DNA from: Pseudo-nitzschia pungens
Taxonomy: Eukaryota > Bacillariophyta > Bacillariophyceae > Bacillariales > Bacillariaceae
Assembly: GCA_037355855.1 (NCBI GenBank)
Contig: CM074758.1
Span: 9,459,001-9,523,000 of the forward strand
Length of the DNA stretch: 64,000 bases
Direction of reading: 5' to 3'
In this document: piece by piece, positions 23,801 through 34,962 of the stretch
How the letters are laid out: every line of letters starts with the position of its first letter
Numbering within the stretch: the stretch's first letter is position 1
Made by a program: the position numbers and the translations under genes
The notes under the pieces: generated by a model
Told to the model about the DNA's origin: nothing
The model's input: only the letters and a program-made list of their open reading frames with translations
Databases searched by the model: none

Positions 23801-26800
23801 GCGTCATCTCTATACAATTCAGCGTCGATGTCCCTCCGAAATGTAGGGAAACCCCGAGAAGATAAATGGAGGGATCAACAGGATGAGTCAGTGGAGGAAC
23901 GTGGCTCCCTGGCATCATCTATGTATAATGCGGCATCGATGTCCCTCCGAAATGTTGGGAAACCGAATGAAAATAAATGGAAGGATGACGATGATCAACA
24001 CGAAGAAAACGCTGCGGGAAAGAACTCTCTCTACACAGAAGTGCAATTGAAGAAGGTAGAGCCCATAACCGAAGAGGAGATGCAACCAAAAAGTACCGGA
24101 GAAAAGCCTCTATACACCGAAGTGCAACTAAAAAGGGTCGCACCTGTTGTCGAGGAGGAACCAGATGAGACCCTTGGGGAACTCTCTGCCGAAGCTGAGG
24201 AACCTTCCGGTGTGCAGAAAGATGAGGAAGCCTCGGGTGTATCTGCGTCGGAACAATCCCAACCGGCAACGCCTCCAATCCAGGAGAGCTCAGAGAAGGA
24301 GACCTCTGGGGAACTCGTAGTCGAAGCTGAGGAACCTTCCGGTGTGCAGAAAGATGAGGAAGCCTCGGGTGTATCTGCGTCGGAACAATCCCAACCGGCA
24401 ACGCCTCCAATCCAGGAGAGCTCAGAGAAGGAGCCCTCCGGGGAACTCGTAGCCGAAGCTGAGGAACCTTCCGGTGTGCAGAAAGATGAGGAAGCCTCGG
24501 GTGTATCTGCGTCGGAACAATCCCAACCGGCAACGCCTCCAATCCAGGAGAGCTCAGAGAAGGAGCCCTCCGGGGAACTCGTAGCCGAAGCTGAGGAACC
24601 TTCCAGTGTGCAGAAAGACGAGGAAGCCTCGGGTGTATCTGCGTCGGAACAATCCCAACCGGTAACGCCTCCAATCCAGGAGAAATTAGAGGCGACTGAT
24701 GAGGAAGGTACTGAACTGAAATCGGAAGGTACCGAACTGAAATCGGAAGGTACCGAACTGAAATCGGAAGGTACCGAACTGAAATCGGAAGGTACCGAAC
24801 TGAAATCGGAAGACTCAGATGCGGGGAACAAGAGACTGCTAATGCTGATTTCGACCATGTCTGGGAGACAGGATCAGAAAACTGCACAAGATCGTGCGTT
24901 GATAATACTGAAAGGAATGCGAACAAATCCAGAGCGGATTGAACAACTTGATGGGGCCAACCCTGCGAACAGAGAGCGACGGAATGAGCTCTTCGCTTTA
25001 AGTGGAATACGGGCACAGTATCCTCAATTCTTTTTGGTTGATGCAAACGACGGAGTGAAATATTTTGCCGACTGGGAAGGATTCGAAGCAATGCATGAAA
25101 TGGGCTGCTTGGCTGAGTCGATGAACTTGAAAGCAGAACTTGTCGCAGGAAATGTCATGGTTGACGCCGTAGGGGATTCTTCCTCGAACATCAGTGAAGG
25201 AGAAGCTGTGGAGAGTCCTGTGGCTGAAGTAAATGATAAGATTATCGAGATTGAAGGTGATGCAGGTGCTTTGGTGGAGGCATATGACGAAGTGCTCGAT
25301 GATGAAAAGGCTGTAGAGTGCCCTGAGGTGGCAGCAAACGATGAGGAGATTCGAGTCTGTCGATGCTCAGCAAGAAGCTGAAGGAGAAGCTGTAGAAAGT
25401 CCCATGGTAAGAAGCCAACGATGAGGAGATCGCTGCTCTCGATGCTCAGCAAGAAGCTGAAGATCCCGTGGCAGAAGCAAGCAACAAGGAGACCAAGGCT
25501 AGTGATGCTCAGCAAGAAGCTGTAGAAAGTTCCATGGTAGAAGCAAACGATGAAAATGATGTTGATGCTAAGGAAGAAGCTAAAAAAGAAACTGAAGAAA
25601 GTCCCGCGATAGAAGCAAGCATCGTGGAGACCGAGGCTATCGATGCTCTGGAAGAAGCAGTAGAAAGTTCCATGGCAGAAGCAAACAATGAGGAGATCGG
25701 GGCTATCGATGTTCAGGAAGAAGCTGAAGAAAAAGCTGGAGAAAGTCCCATGGTAGAAGCAAGCGCCACGGAGACCGAGGCGATGGGTGCTCAGGAAGAA
25801 GCTGTGAAAAGTCCAGTGGCAGAAACAAGTGTCGAGGAGACCGAGGCGATCAATGCTCAGCAAGAAGCTGAAGAAACCGTAGAAAGTCCCATGGCAGAAG
25901 CAAGCTCCACGGAGACCGAGGCGATCGATTCTCAGCAAGAAGCTGAAGAAACCGTAGAAAATCCCGTGGCAAAAGCGAGCGTCCAGGAGACCGACTCTAT
26001 TAATGCTCAACAAGAAGAAGCTGTAGAAACTCCCGTGGAAGAATCAAACGGTGAGGAGATCGCGGTTATCAGTGCTCAGGAAGAAGCTGAAGAAACCGTA
26101 GAAAGTCTTGTGGAAGAAACAAGCGTCCATGAGACCGAGGCGATCGATGGTCAGGAAGAACCTGTAGAAAGTTTCGTGGCAGACACAAGCTTGGAGACCG
26201 ACGCTATTGATGTTGAGGAAGAAGCTGAAGAAACTGTAGAAACTCCCGTGGAAGAAACAAACGATGAGGAGACCGAGGCGATCGATGCTCAGGAAGAAGC
26301 TGAAGAAACCGTAGAAACTCCCGTGGAAGAAGGAAACGATGAGGAGACCGAGGCGATCAATTCTCAGCAAGAACCTGTAGAAAGTTTCGTGGTAGACGCA
26401 AGCTTGGAGACCGACGCTATTGATGTTGAGGAAGAAGCTGAAGAAACTGTAGAAACTCCTGTGGAAGAAACAAACGATGAGGAGATCGCGGTTATCGGTG
26501 CTCAGGAAGAAGCTGAAGAAACCGTAGAAAGTCTTGTGGAAGAAGGAAACGATGAGGAGACCGAGGCGATCAATTCTCAGCAAGAACCTGTAGAAAGTTT
26601 CGTGGCAGACGCAAGCTTGGAGACCGACGCTATTGATGTTGAGGAAGAAGCTGAAGAAACTGTAGAAACTCCTGTGGAAGAAACAAACGATGAGGAGATC
26701 GCGGTTATCGGTGCTCAGGAAGAAGCTGAAGAAACCGTAGAAAGTCTTGTGGAAGAAACAAACGATGAGGAGACCGAGGCGATCAATTCTCAACAAGAAC

Positions 26801-29800
26801 CTGTAGAAAGTTTCGTGGCAGACGCAAGCTTGGAGACCGACGCTATTGATGTTGAGGAAGAAGCTGAAGAAACTGTAGAAACTCCCGTGGAAGAAACAAA
26901 CGATGAGGAGACCGAGGCGATCGATGCTCAGGAAGAAGCTGTAGAAAGTCCCTTGGCAGAATCAAACGATGAGGAGACCGACGCTATTGATGTTGAGGAA
27001 GAAGCTGTAGAAACTCCCGTGGAAGAAGCAAACGATGAGGAGACCGAGTGCATCGGTGCTCAGGACGAAGATGACGAAGCTGTGGAGGAGATCTTGGCTG
27101 TCGATGCTCAGGAAGAAGGTGAAGGAAAAGCTGTAGAAAGTTCCGCAAGCGTCGAGGACACCGAGGCGATTGATGTCGAGGAAGACGCCGTAGAAAGTCC
27201 CGTGGCAGAAGGAAATAACGAGGAGGTTGAGGCTAGTGATGTTCAGGAAGAAGCTGAAGGAAGAGCTGTAGAAAGTTCCGCAAGCGTCGAGGACAACGAG
27301 GCGATCGATGTCGAGGAAGACGCCGGAGAAAGTCCCGTGGAAGAGGCAAACGATGAGGAGACCCACTGTATCGGTGCTCAGGACGAAGCTGAAGAAGAAG
27401 CTGTGGAGGATATCGCTGCTATTGATGCTCAGGAAGAAGCTGAAGGAAAAGCTGTAGAAAGTTCCGCAAGCGTCGAGGACAACGAGGCGATTGATGTCGA
27501 GGAAGACGCCGTAGAAAGTCCCGTGGCAGAAGGAAATAACGAGGAGGTTGAGGCTAGTGATGTTCAGGAAGAAGCTAAAGAAGAAGCTGTGGAGGATATG
27601 GCTGCTATTGATGCTCAGCAAGAAGCTGAAGGAAAAGCTGTAGAAAGTTCCGCAAGCGTCGAGGACACCGAGGCGATTGATGTCGAGGAAGACGCCGTAG
27701 AAAGTCCCGTGGCAGAAGGAAATAACGAGGAGGTTGAGGCTAGTGATGTTCAGGAAGAAGCTGAAGAAGAAGCTGTGGAGGATATCGCTGCTATTGATGC
27801 TCAGCAAGAAGCAGAAGAAACCGTAGAAACTCCCGTGGCAGAAGCAAGCATCGAGGAGACCAAGGCTATCGATGCTCAGCAAGAAGCTGGAGAAATTCTA
27901 GTGGAAGAAGCAAATGATGAGGAGACCAAGGCTATCGATGCTCAGCAAGAAGCTGGAGAAATTCTAGTGGAAAAAGCAAACGATGAGGAGACCGAGGCAA
28001 TCGATGCTCAGGAAGAAGCTGGAGAAATTCTCGTGGAAGAAGCAAATGGTGAGGAGACCGAGGCAATCGATGCTGAAGAAAGCACTGCGGTAAAAGCAAA
28101 CGTCGAGGAGACCGAGGCTACCGATGCTCAGGAAGAAGCTGAAGAAGAAGCTATAGATACTCCTGTGGAAGAAGCAAACGATGAGGAGATCGCGGCTGTC
28201 GATGCTCAGGAAGAAGCTGAAGAAAGTCCCGTGGAAGAAGCAAACGATGAGGAGACCGAGGCTATCGATGCGCGGGAAGAAGCTGAAGGAAAAGCTGTAG
28301 AAAGTCCCTTGGTAGAAGCAATCGTCGAGGAGATCAAGTCTGTTGATGTTGAGGAAGAAGCTGTAGAAAGTCCCTTGGTAGAAGCAAACCATGACGAGAT
28401 CAAGTCTATTGATGTTGAGGAAGAAGCTGTAGAAAGTCCCGTGGTTGAAGCAAACCATGACGAGATCAAGTCTATTGATGTTGAGGAAGGAGCTGTGGAA
28501 AGTTCCATGGTTGAAGCAAACCATGACGAGATCGAGGCTAACGACGCGGAAGATGGAGATGGCGAAGAAGCGGTAGAAAGCCCTCAGATAGAAACGAACG
28601 ACGAGGATCTCGAAACTGAACGAACTGCAGCGAATTCTGTGGAAACAGTTTCATCTTCTGCTGATCCTGAAGTGATCGATGAGGTTGCATCTCATACCAA
28701 AGAGGAAGAATCCTCTGGCACGAACCAGGAAAGCACTGAGATTGAAGAACCCGGGGAAGGTGATCAATCGAGTACAGTCTTAGACGCCGAAGAAGGGGAT
28801 GACGAATTAGTCGATACCAAGGGTGAGGACGAAGAGAGGCAAGGAGCGGATCCAGTAGATGAAGACAATGATATTACTACCGACGAGACGGAACCAGAAC
28901 CAATTGTAGAACCTTTGCCAACGCCCAAGGAAAAGACTCATGAATCTGCAGAACGTGTCGAAGACGATGTGGGGGAAGAGGCGATGGATTCCACTACGAA
29001 CGATACCGTGGAGGATATAGAGGCCACGGAAGCGCATCCAGAAGCGACGCCTCCGGAAGATGACAGCCAGGTGAAGAAAGAGTTGGTTGATGATGAAACT
29101 GGTGAGTTAAAGCCAACCGATGATATCGAACCTGCTTTGACCGAGTATGACGACAACGGCCCAATTGCTGACATTGACGTCGTTCGAGACCAAGATGACA
29201 CAGCTGGAGATGCGGAAGATGATGCTCAAGAATCAGGTGAGAATGACGAATGGATGACCACTGACTTTCCTTGTAACAAACCGCAGTTTGATGGTGTTTT
29301 GTATCCGAGAGTTATTACCTAACTGACCCATTCCTCTCGACGCCCTTTGTCCCGTGATCTGTATCCGTTCCGAACTTCCTTTTCCATCACAGAGGAGAAA
29401 CACCGTGACAACAGCGAAACGAAATCCGTTGACGACGGTGACGAGGAGGACGACGAATTCGACGCCGATGCCGACCTCAAAACGACGTCCTTGCACTCAA
29501 ACCGAAGCAGCAAAAAGGCTGCGATGTGGAGCTCGGACGACGAAGATGACGACGATTCGTCGGAAGGTGGCTGGTCGGACGACGACTCGGCAACTATCAA
29601 GTCCGAATACACCGACTTGTCGTACGGTACGCTCGGGAGTGCGGTCGTCGTGGATGCCCGAACCTCTACGTCGACAGACGGGAGACCACTCAAGGCAGCT
29701 GTAGCCAAGCCCGCGGCGCTGCCACTGCGGTCGTCGTCATCGGCGGTGGCATCGAAACAAGAGCAGGGGGAGATTTTGTTTCCGCCGCCCGATGTGCAAG

Positions 29801-30120
29801 AGGGACCTGAAACGGGCGCAAACGAAGCCGCCGCCGCCGAAGCTCCGGCCGAAGTAGCGGAGAAGCGAACAAGCAGCAAGAGCAAGAAGAAAAAGGATAA
29901 GAAGAAGAAATCCAAAACAGCCGAAGCGGCGGCGGTGGCCTCCGATTCTGCGTCGTCGAATGCGAATGCGGATTCCGATCCGCACGAGATCGATTTCGTG
30001 GCTCGACTGACTGAGAACCATGCCCCACCGAAGAAATCCAAAAAGGGCAAGATCGAAACCGTCGGCGACAACGATATTGTGTTTGATTGGGCCAACACGA
30101 ATAACAACGAAGTTCCCTGA
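17846..30120 (+). CDS. Giant repeat protein of about 4,036 residues, reading frame broken by eight single-base insertions
   Basis: Seven long plus-strand ORFs follow each other with matching repeat content. They join into one frame if single extra bases are discounted at about 18750-18840, 19858, 20805, 21592, 22333, 23335, 25350 and 25408. A GT-AG intron at 29237-29392 removes the only remaining stop. Total coding length after this is 12,111 nt, an exact multiple of three. Order of parts: a Lys/Ser-rich basic N-terminus with KKSKKKKKS clusters (to about residue 390); about 23 copies of an (E)PE(W/F)xQKKxxML motif, interleaved with six WAAVRKSLKNKDFLANY-like modules (390-1,580); an SLYNSASMSLRNVGKP array; four 44-residue repeats; five EGTELKS; a thioredoxin-like domain (about 2,325-2,425); dozens of acidic NDEETEAIDAQEEAE units (to about 3,590); and a mixed acidic, then Lys-rich C-terminus. 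Mostly disordered by composition. Function unknown. It could instead be a recent pseudogene, but uniform insertion sign and preserved frame argue for sequence error. Confidence 0.7.
19023..22500 (+). repeat. EPEW/F-x-QKK and WAAVRKSLKNKDF repeat field
   Basis: About 23 copies of the E-P-E-W/F-V/M/A-Q/K-K-K motif, spaced 30-60 residues apart, with six copies of a 17-residue module (near 19.99, 20.46, 20.93, 21.61, 22.01 and 22.41 kb). Two large near-identical units start at 21610 and 22009, 399 bp apart. The next start is at 22409, 400 bp on, because the second unit carries one extra base at about 22333. Confidence 0.85.
23690..23985 (+). repeat. 111-bp in-frame repeats (LYNSASMSLRNVGKP)
   Basis: Two close copies (GGCTCC anchors at 23792 and 23903) and one divergent upstream copy encode S-L-Y-N-S/A-A-S-M-S-L-R-N-V-G-K-P inside the giant gene. 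Confidence 0.75.
24170..24700 (+). repeat. Four 132-bp in-frame tandem repeats
   Basis: GAAGCTGAGGAACC recurs at 24191, 24323, 24455 and 24587, exactly 132 bp (44 codons) apart. The copies are nearly identical, so they are recent duplications or homogenised. Confidence 0.9.
24704..24808 (+). repeat. Five 21-bp repeats encoding EGTELKS
   Basis: GAAGGTACCGAACTGAAATCG (first copy ACT for ACC) starts at 24704, 24725, 24746, 24767 and 24788, directly before the thioredoxin-like domain. Confidence 0.9.
25465..28560 (+). repeat. Acidic repeat field of the giant gene
   Basis: About 3 kb of degenerate in-frame units around NDEETEAIDAQEEAEE and VESPVEE, with higher-order duplications (for example, the blocks starting near 26160, 26380 and 26590). 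It is GAA/GAG-rich on the plus strand. The long minus-strand ORFs here are antisense shadows of Glu codons. Confidence 0.85.
29237..29392 (+). other. Predicted last intron of the giant gene
   Basis: Donor CAG|GTGAGA at 29237, branch-like CTAAC at about 29318, pyrimidine tract and acceptor CCATCACAG at 29392. It is 156 bp long, phase 1. The only in-frame stop separating the two last ORFs (29320-29322) lies inside it. Splicing yields DAQES|EEKHRDNS without a frame change. Confidence 0.7.
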
Positions 30121-32688
30121 ACACGAATGGCGTCGACATCCTCTCGAAACACGGCGTCATCGTGGTCGAGAAACCCGGACCCGCAGACCCGCGCGTTGAA
30201 ATCGTCGATTCAAGAGACCAAAGAGTAAAAGACGAGAAAGAGCAAAAAGAAAAAGAAAAAGGCGACATGGACAGCAGCAGCGTGAATATTATGATTTTTG
30301 TTGTTGGAACAACGCCGTTTTGTTTTGTGTATTTACCGTGCTAACAAGTAATGATGTACAGTAGTATAATAAAAATTGAGAAAACACTATGTTTGCATTG
30401 CGCATTATATTTTATACAATTCATACACTGTTTGAGGCACCACTCATGTCTTCGTCGTCCTGCTGTCGAGTAGAGAAGGGCCATATTCTTGCTTGCAACC
30501 TTTACGCACGGGTTGTCGGACAATCACACTTGTCGCTTGTTCCATTGTAACAATGAATGACAATCTCAAAACAAGAACGATGATATTCGAACACAAAACA
30601 AGGCAGGAAAACGACTTCTTCTGTTTCGCGTTAGTAGTAAGATATGGAGGTATTATTAACTACAAGTAGTAGTAGTTGGTTGCTGGCTTGCGTGTTATCT
30701 TTTTGCATTGTAAGCGACGATTCTTTTGCCAACAAGATGGCTCTCCAACAAATACTAGTAACACGCTGCCTCCCTTTTGTCACCACCATACTATGCTGGA
30801 GGAAACAGCTTCCTTCGTGCAATGAGCCTGTTTGGTGCTGGAATCGCTCTGGGATTGATGTCGTATTGTCGACGAGTGCTTGCATGCCTTCGGCGCCGGT
30901 GTTTTTCCCTCCCTTGCCTTTGCCCCTCGTCGTATTGTTTTTTTTGGCTCATCTCTGGATTGTGACTTTGTTTGCTCTTCTGAATTAGGGAAAGCTCGTC
31001 GGATTAAGTAGGAGACAAGACACCCTTCAACAACGTCTGGACAAGATAGTAGTAGTAGTAGTACTGGTTCCTTTTGCCAGTATTCTGTGGCTTTTGACCT
31101 TTCTAAATATTGATTGTTACAATTACTAATAGTAGTATTAAAAAATACTAGTGCTTCTTTATGTGTACTAGTGTTGTTCTTCATACTAGTAGTAGTAATA
31201 GTAGTACTAGTCCTCATATAATACTTCTTATTATACAATTTTTCTTCTTTTTCTTCGGTTTCTTGATGAAAAACTAAATAGTAATAGTGACAATGATTAC
31301 TACTACTAGTACTAGTATTTCTACTATATTCAGTGCCTATTTCATTGACAGGAGACAGTCTCACACAACAACAATGCTGTCTTCTTCCATTGAGCAGGCC
31401 TCGTTGACCATTGAGAAGGCTCTGTTGAGTAGTAGCAGTACTAGTAGTAGTATTACTAGTAGTAGTACTACTAGTATTAGTACTAGTAGTAAGAGTAGTA
31501 GTAGTAAGAGTAGTAGTAAGAGTAGTTCTGGCAGTAGCATGCCGAAGCTCGTCGTCGCAGTGATACTTCTTCTGACTGCTCGTCTTTGCCCACCACCAGC
31601 ACGGTATCATCGCTGTGGATAGTTTCTCTTGTTCAGCAGGCACCGTTACGGGGAGGACACCACCACCACCACCCCCACCAGCCCCCAGCACGCTGCACTG
31701 CAAAAAAATCATTACAATAGTCAGCGTTTGGGTGTTGCGAGTCCTTGGCTGCGCCTTCTTGTTGTTCTTGTTGCTGCTTGCTTCCTGCTGCTTCTTCCTC
31801 TTGCTTGTTGTCCTTCTTCTCGGTGCTTGGTGGGTGTCCAGAGAACGTCCCGAGATCGGGTCCAACCTCCCCAGTGGGGGTGGGTGAGTCCCTTGAAAAC
31901 GACAGTAACACCGTACGGTACTGTTAACAATCAAAATAATGTTCATGGTGCCTTCTTGAGTCACATTTTGTTGAGATCGAATGTGTTTGTGAGATCAAAA
32001 GAATTTCTTGTTGGTTTGGTCATTACTACTACTAGTAGTCGTAGTAGTACTATTACTAGTACTCCTAGCAGTACTCGTAGTGGGAAAAGGAGTATTTTTC
32101 ATCACTTCGTACGTACGTACTACGTAGTTTGGAACAAGCATCGCGCCTTGCCGTGCATCCGTCAACGCGGACATCCACGCAAAAACGATAACATACCCAT
32201 CATGATCAGTGATGTGTGTGTGAAGCAAACGAAACGGAATCTTGGCACACATCATTCGTTATGCATCATCGTGCAATCAAACTAAGATTACCGTTCCGCA
32301 GGTAAGGTACCGGTACGGTAGGAAAGAAATTGCATGAGAATCCCGTTGTCTTCATCTGTTCGTGTGGATACCTCTATTGTTCGATAGCATCGCAACCACT
32401 GTACACTGAGCACTGTATTCTACACGACGGGGGAACGAAAGCTCTGCCGCACCGCATTCGCCAACGACTCTTCATTTCGTTAGCATACGATCGTAACTCA
32501 CCTCGTACCGTACCGAATAATCGAGTCCAGTACAGTCCAGTCCAGTCCAGTCCAGCACATCTCTTTCTCAACGACGACATCAATCCCAATCCAACAAAAC
32601 AAAAAACACCACACCACACCACGCCACACCACACCACAACCCAACGCAACATTCTCCATTACTGTAAACACACCGTTCCATTCCACTC
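30121..32688. other. Intergenic, about 2.6 kb, rich in AGT/ACT trinucleotides
   Basis: Tracts of (AGT)n and the palindrome ACTAGT are spread over about 30640-32070, densest at 31425-31530. The ORFs they produce on both strands (up to 394 codons, minus) are Ser/Thr shadows. Just before the next gene lie (CCAGT)n at 32524-32556 and (CACAC)n-like sequence at 32607-32645. Confidence 0.55.
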
Positions 32689-33986
32689 ATGATCACGAGG
32701 ACCCTCCGCCTAGCAGCTCACGCTCTTCAGATTGCCGCTCTCTGTTCGACGAATCAGTTTTTGTTGGCCCGATCGTTTTCTCTCTCCCCAGCAACATCGA
32801 CCGCAACCAGAAGCATTGCGAGCGCCATCATGTCGGACGCACCGCAGGAGCGAGACGCGCCACGGGGCGTCTCGTCCACCGCCCTGTTCATGGGACAAGG
32901 CGTTCGAACCCGGGGTCTCGAACAACGACGAGAGGGAGCCACGCCCACCGGTAAGTATCTCGCTGCATTCGATTCGATTCGATTCGATTCCATTGCATTG
33001 CGTTGCATTCAATTGCGTTGCGTTGCATTGAATTGTGTTCCGATCGCGAAAAGGGTCAAACGAAATCCAGAACCCCGGCCCGCAAACGTCTCTGTTGTAT
33101 ATTCCTCATCTGAATCCTATTATTTTTTCCGTTTGTTCCGCACACCTCATTCCCCTCTGTTCGTTTCCTACTCCAAAACAATGCAATCCAATGGAATGCA
33201 ATGGAATGGAATGCAATGGAATGGAATGCAATGCAATCCAATGCATCACAACACAACACAACACAACACGACACGACACAACATTGCAGAGGGCGGCATG
33301 ACTCTGTACCTCAAAGCCGCCGAGGACGGCACCAGCGCCGGGGACTGCCCGTTTGCCCACTACGTGCGCCTCATTCTGGAGGAAAAGAATCTGCCCTATT
33401 CGGTCATTCCCTGCGCGTCGGCCGACGACAAGCCCAACTGGTTGCTCGAGCACTACGAGGGAAAGATGCCGTGCCTGCGGCACCGCAAGGAGGCCTACGT
33501 CGAATCGAACGTCATCGCGGCCTACCTCGACTACTTTTTCCCCTTTGAAAGCGTCCAAAACGACCCCCGAGCGCAGGGCTTCCGCCGCCGCCGCCGAGGC
33601 GGCCATGGACGGCTTTTTTCCGGCCGTCGCCGGGTACCTCAAGGACACGGACAGCGATGCCACCGAGTCGTCCGAAAAGCTCGAGAACCTCCGGGGCAAG
33701 CTGTCGGGCCTGAACGAGCACCTCTCCTCGAATCCGGGCGGCGGCAGGCACCAATCTGGACGGAACGTCCCATTTCGGGATCCTGGACTGCCGGCTGGTC
33801 CCGCAGCTGTATCACCTGTCGGTCGGCATCGAGCGGTTCAAGGGAGCCCACGGCAAGCCCGATCTCGCGACGGAATTCCCGGCGGTCCACGATTATCTGC
33901 AACGGGCCAAAGATCGCGAGAGTTTCCAAAAGACCCAGTATTCGCCGGACACCATCGAGTGGGGCTGGGGGAACGCCCGAAAGTAA
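32689..33986 (+). CDS. DHAR: Dehydroascorbate reductase-like (GST superfamily), two exons (32689..32950, 33290..33986), two single-base insertions
   Basis: Donor GTAAGT (32951) and acceptor TTGCAG (33289) remove 339 bp and give ATPTEGGMTLYLKAA. The thioredoxin-like half has AGDCPFAHYVRLILEEK with the catalytic Cys107 of the CPF motif, then DKPNWLL, GKMPCL and ESNVIAAYL, matching plant DHARs. The all-helical half, LYHLSVGIERFK...FPAVHDYL...SFQKT, also matches DHAR. It uses glutathione to reduce dehydroascorbate in the ascorbate-glutathione cycle. The raw frame breaks twice, near 33563-33583 (a CCCCC run) and 33741-33748. One extra base at each site restores 318 residues to the stop at 33984. 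The N-terminal 47 residues are basic and hydroxylated, like an organelle presequence. A second Met48 (AIMSDAPQ) could start a cytosolic form. Confidence 0.8.
33178..33289 (+). repeat. GGAATGCAAT / ACACA simple repeats in the DHAR intron
   Basis: Pentamer-based GGAAT, GCAAT and AACAC words fill the 3' part of the intron up to the acceptor. The 5' part has (GATTC)n at 32969-32990. Confidence 0.8.
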
Positions 33987-34611
33987 CCGCGGGAAATCAA
34001 CGCAGAGCTTTGGTGGAGTGAAGGGAACGGCGCAACTCAACGAACGAACACAAAACGAAAACAAAACGAACCCATCCATCCTTTCGATCGCATTCCAATG
34101 CAATCCCACATCCTCGTTATTATGTACTTTGTCTTCAAAATAGATCAATTCACTATAAAATAATGTTTACCATTGCCATCTTTCAATACCATTCGAACGG
34201 CATCGTTTGTACCAAGGGTTCGGAGGTTGTGCTTCCGAATCCGAGTAGCCACGACCGGTGCCTGGTGAGCAACGGACGGAACGAAAAGGAACGCAACGCA
34301 ACGCAACGGATCGGAACGTTCGACGTACAAGTTCTCGAAAAACGCAAACGCAAACGCAAAGCGATAGACGGAGTGTATCGCTGTCCAAATCTTGTCACGT
34401 CACGTCAAAGCCGACTGAAGGCAGCGAGGTCACACGATCGAAGGGAATGCTGCTTTCCGTGCTTGTACCGATATCTATACTTTCGGGCCAAATTATTATT
34501 GCATATCTTTCGTCTTCAGGAGGCAAGAAGTGAATTTGCAAATTCACTTGGATTGCAGGCAACAGTGACGAACCCTAAAGCTCTACCACAGTGACAGCAG
34601 CATTTATCGTT
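33987..34611. other. Intergenic between DHAR and the first tRNA
   Basis: Pentamer words (AAAACGAAAA, CGCAACGCAA, AAACGCAAACGC) and then the upstream flank that is repeated before the second tRNA-Pro. A 143-codon ORF at 34163-34594 has no domain and is not called. Confidence 0.5.
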
Positions 34612-34683
34612 GTCCGCTTGGTCTAGGGGAATGATTCCTGCTTTGGGTGCAGGAGGTCCCGGGTTCGAATCCCGGAGCGGACC
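34612..34683 (+). tRNA. tRNA-Pro (TGG), copy 1
   Basis: 72 nt. The acceptor stem GTCCGCT/AGCGGAC pairs fully. Anticodon stem CCTGC/GCAGG encloses TTTGGGT (anticodon TGG). The T arm is CCCGG-GTTCGAA-TCCCGG type. No intron. Confidence 0.95.
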
Positions 34684-34890
34684 GTTTTGCCCCCACTGCC
34701 CGAAGCGATGTCAACCAACTGTCGATCCAATTCTGTCCGCAATCGTTCCCTGTCCTGAACATACCGTATCTTTCGTCTTTAGGAAGCAAGAAGTGAATGC
34801 AAATTCACTTGGATCCATTGGAAAAGTGTTGTGGCAGGCAAAAGTCAAGAAGGCTAGGGCTCTACCATATTGACAGCAACAGTTATCATC

Positions 34891-34962
34891 GTCCGCTTGG
34901 TCTAGGGGAATGATTCCTGCTTTGGGTGCAGGAGGTCCCGGGTTCGAATCCCGGAGCGGACC
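34891..34962 (+). tRNA. tRNA-Pro (TGG), copy 2
   Basis: Identical in sequence to the copy at 34612 and 279 bp downstream. Flanks on both sides are also recognisably duplicated (GCAAGAAGTGAAT upstream; CCGAAGCGATGTCAA downstream), so a tandem segmental duplication is evident. Confidence 0.95.

Noticed and set aside
23919..29201. Long minus-strand ORFs (up to 390 codons) opposite the giant gene
   Set aside because: They are antisense images of Glu/Ser-rich repeats (Phe/Leu/Ser-rich, no start context) and end at repeat borders.
30780..31964. 394-codon minus-strand ORF
   Set aside because: It is driven by (ACT)n/(AGT)n tracts giving Thr/Ser runs, with no domain or conserved patterning.
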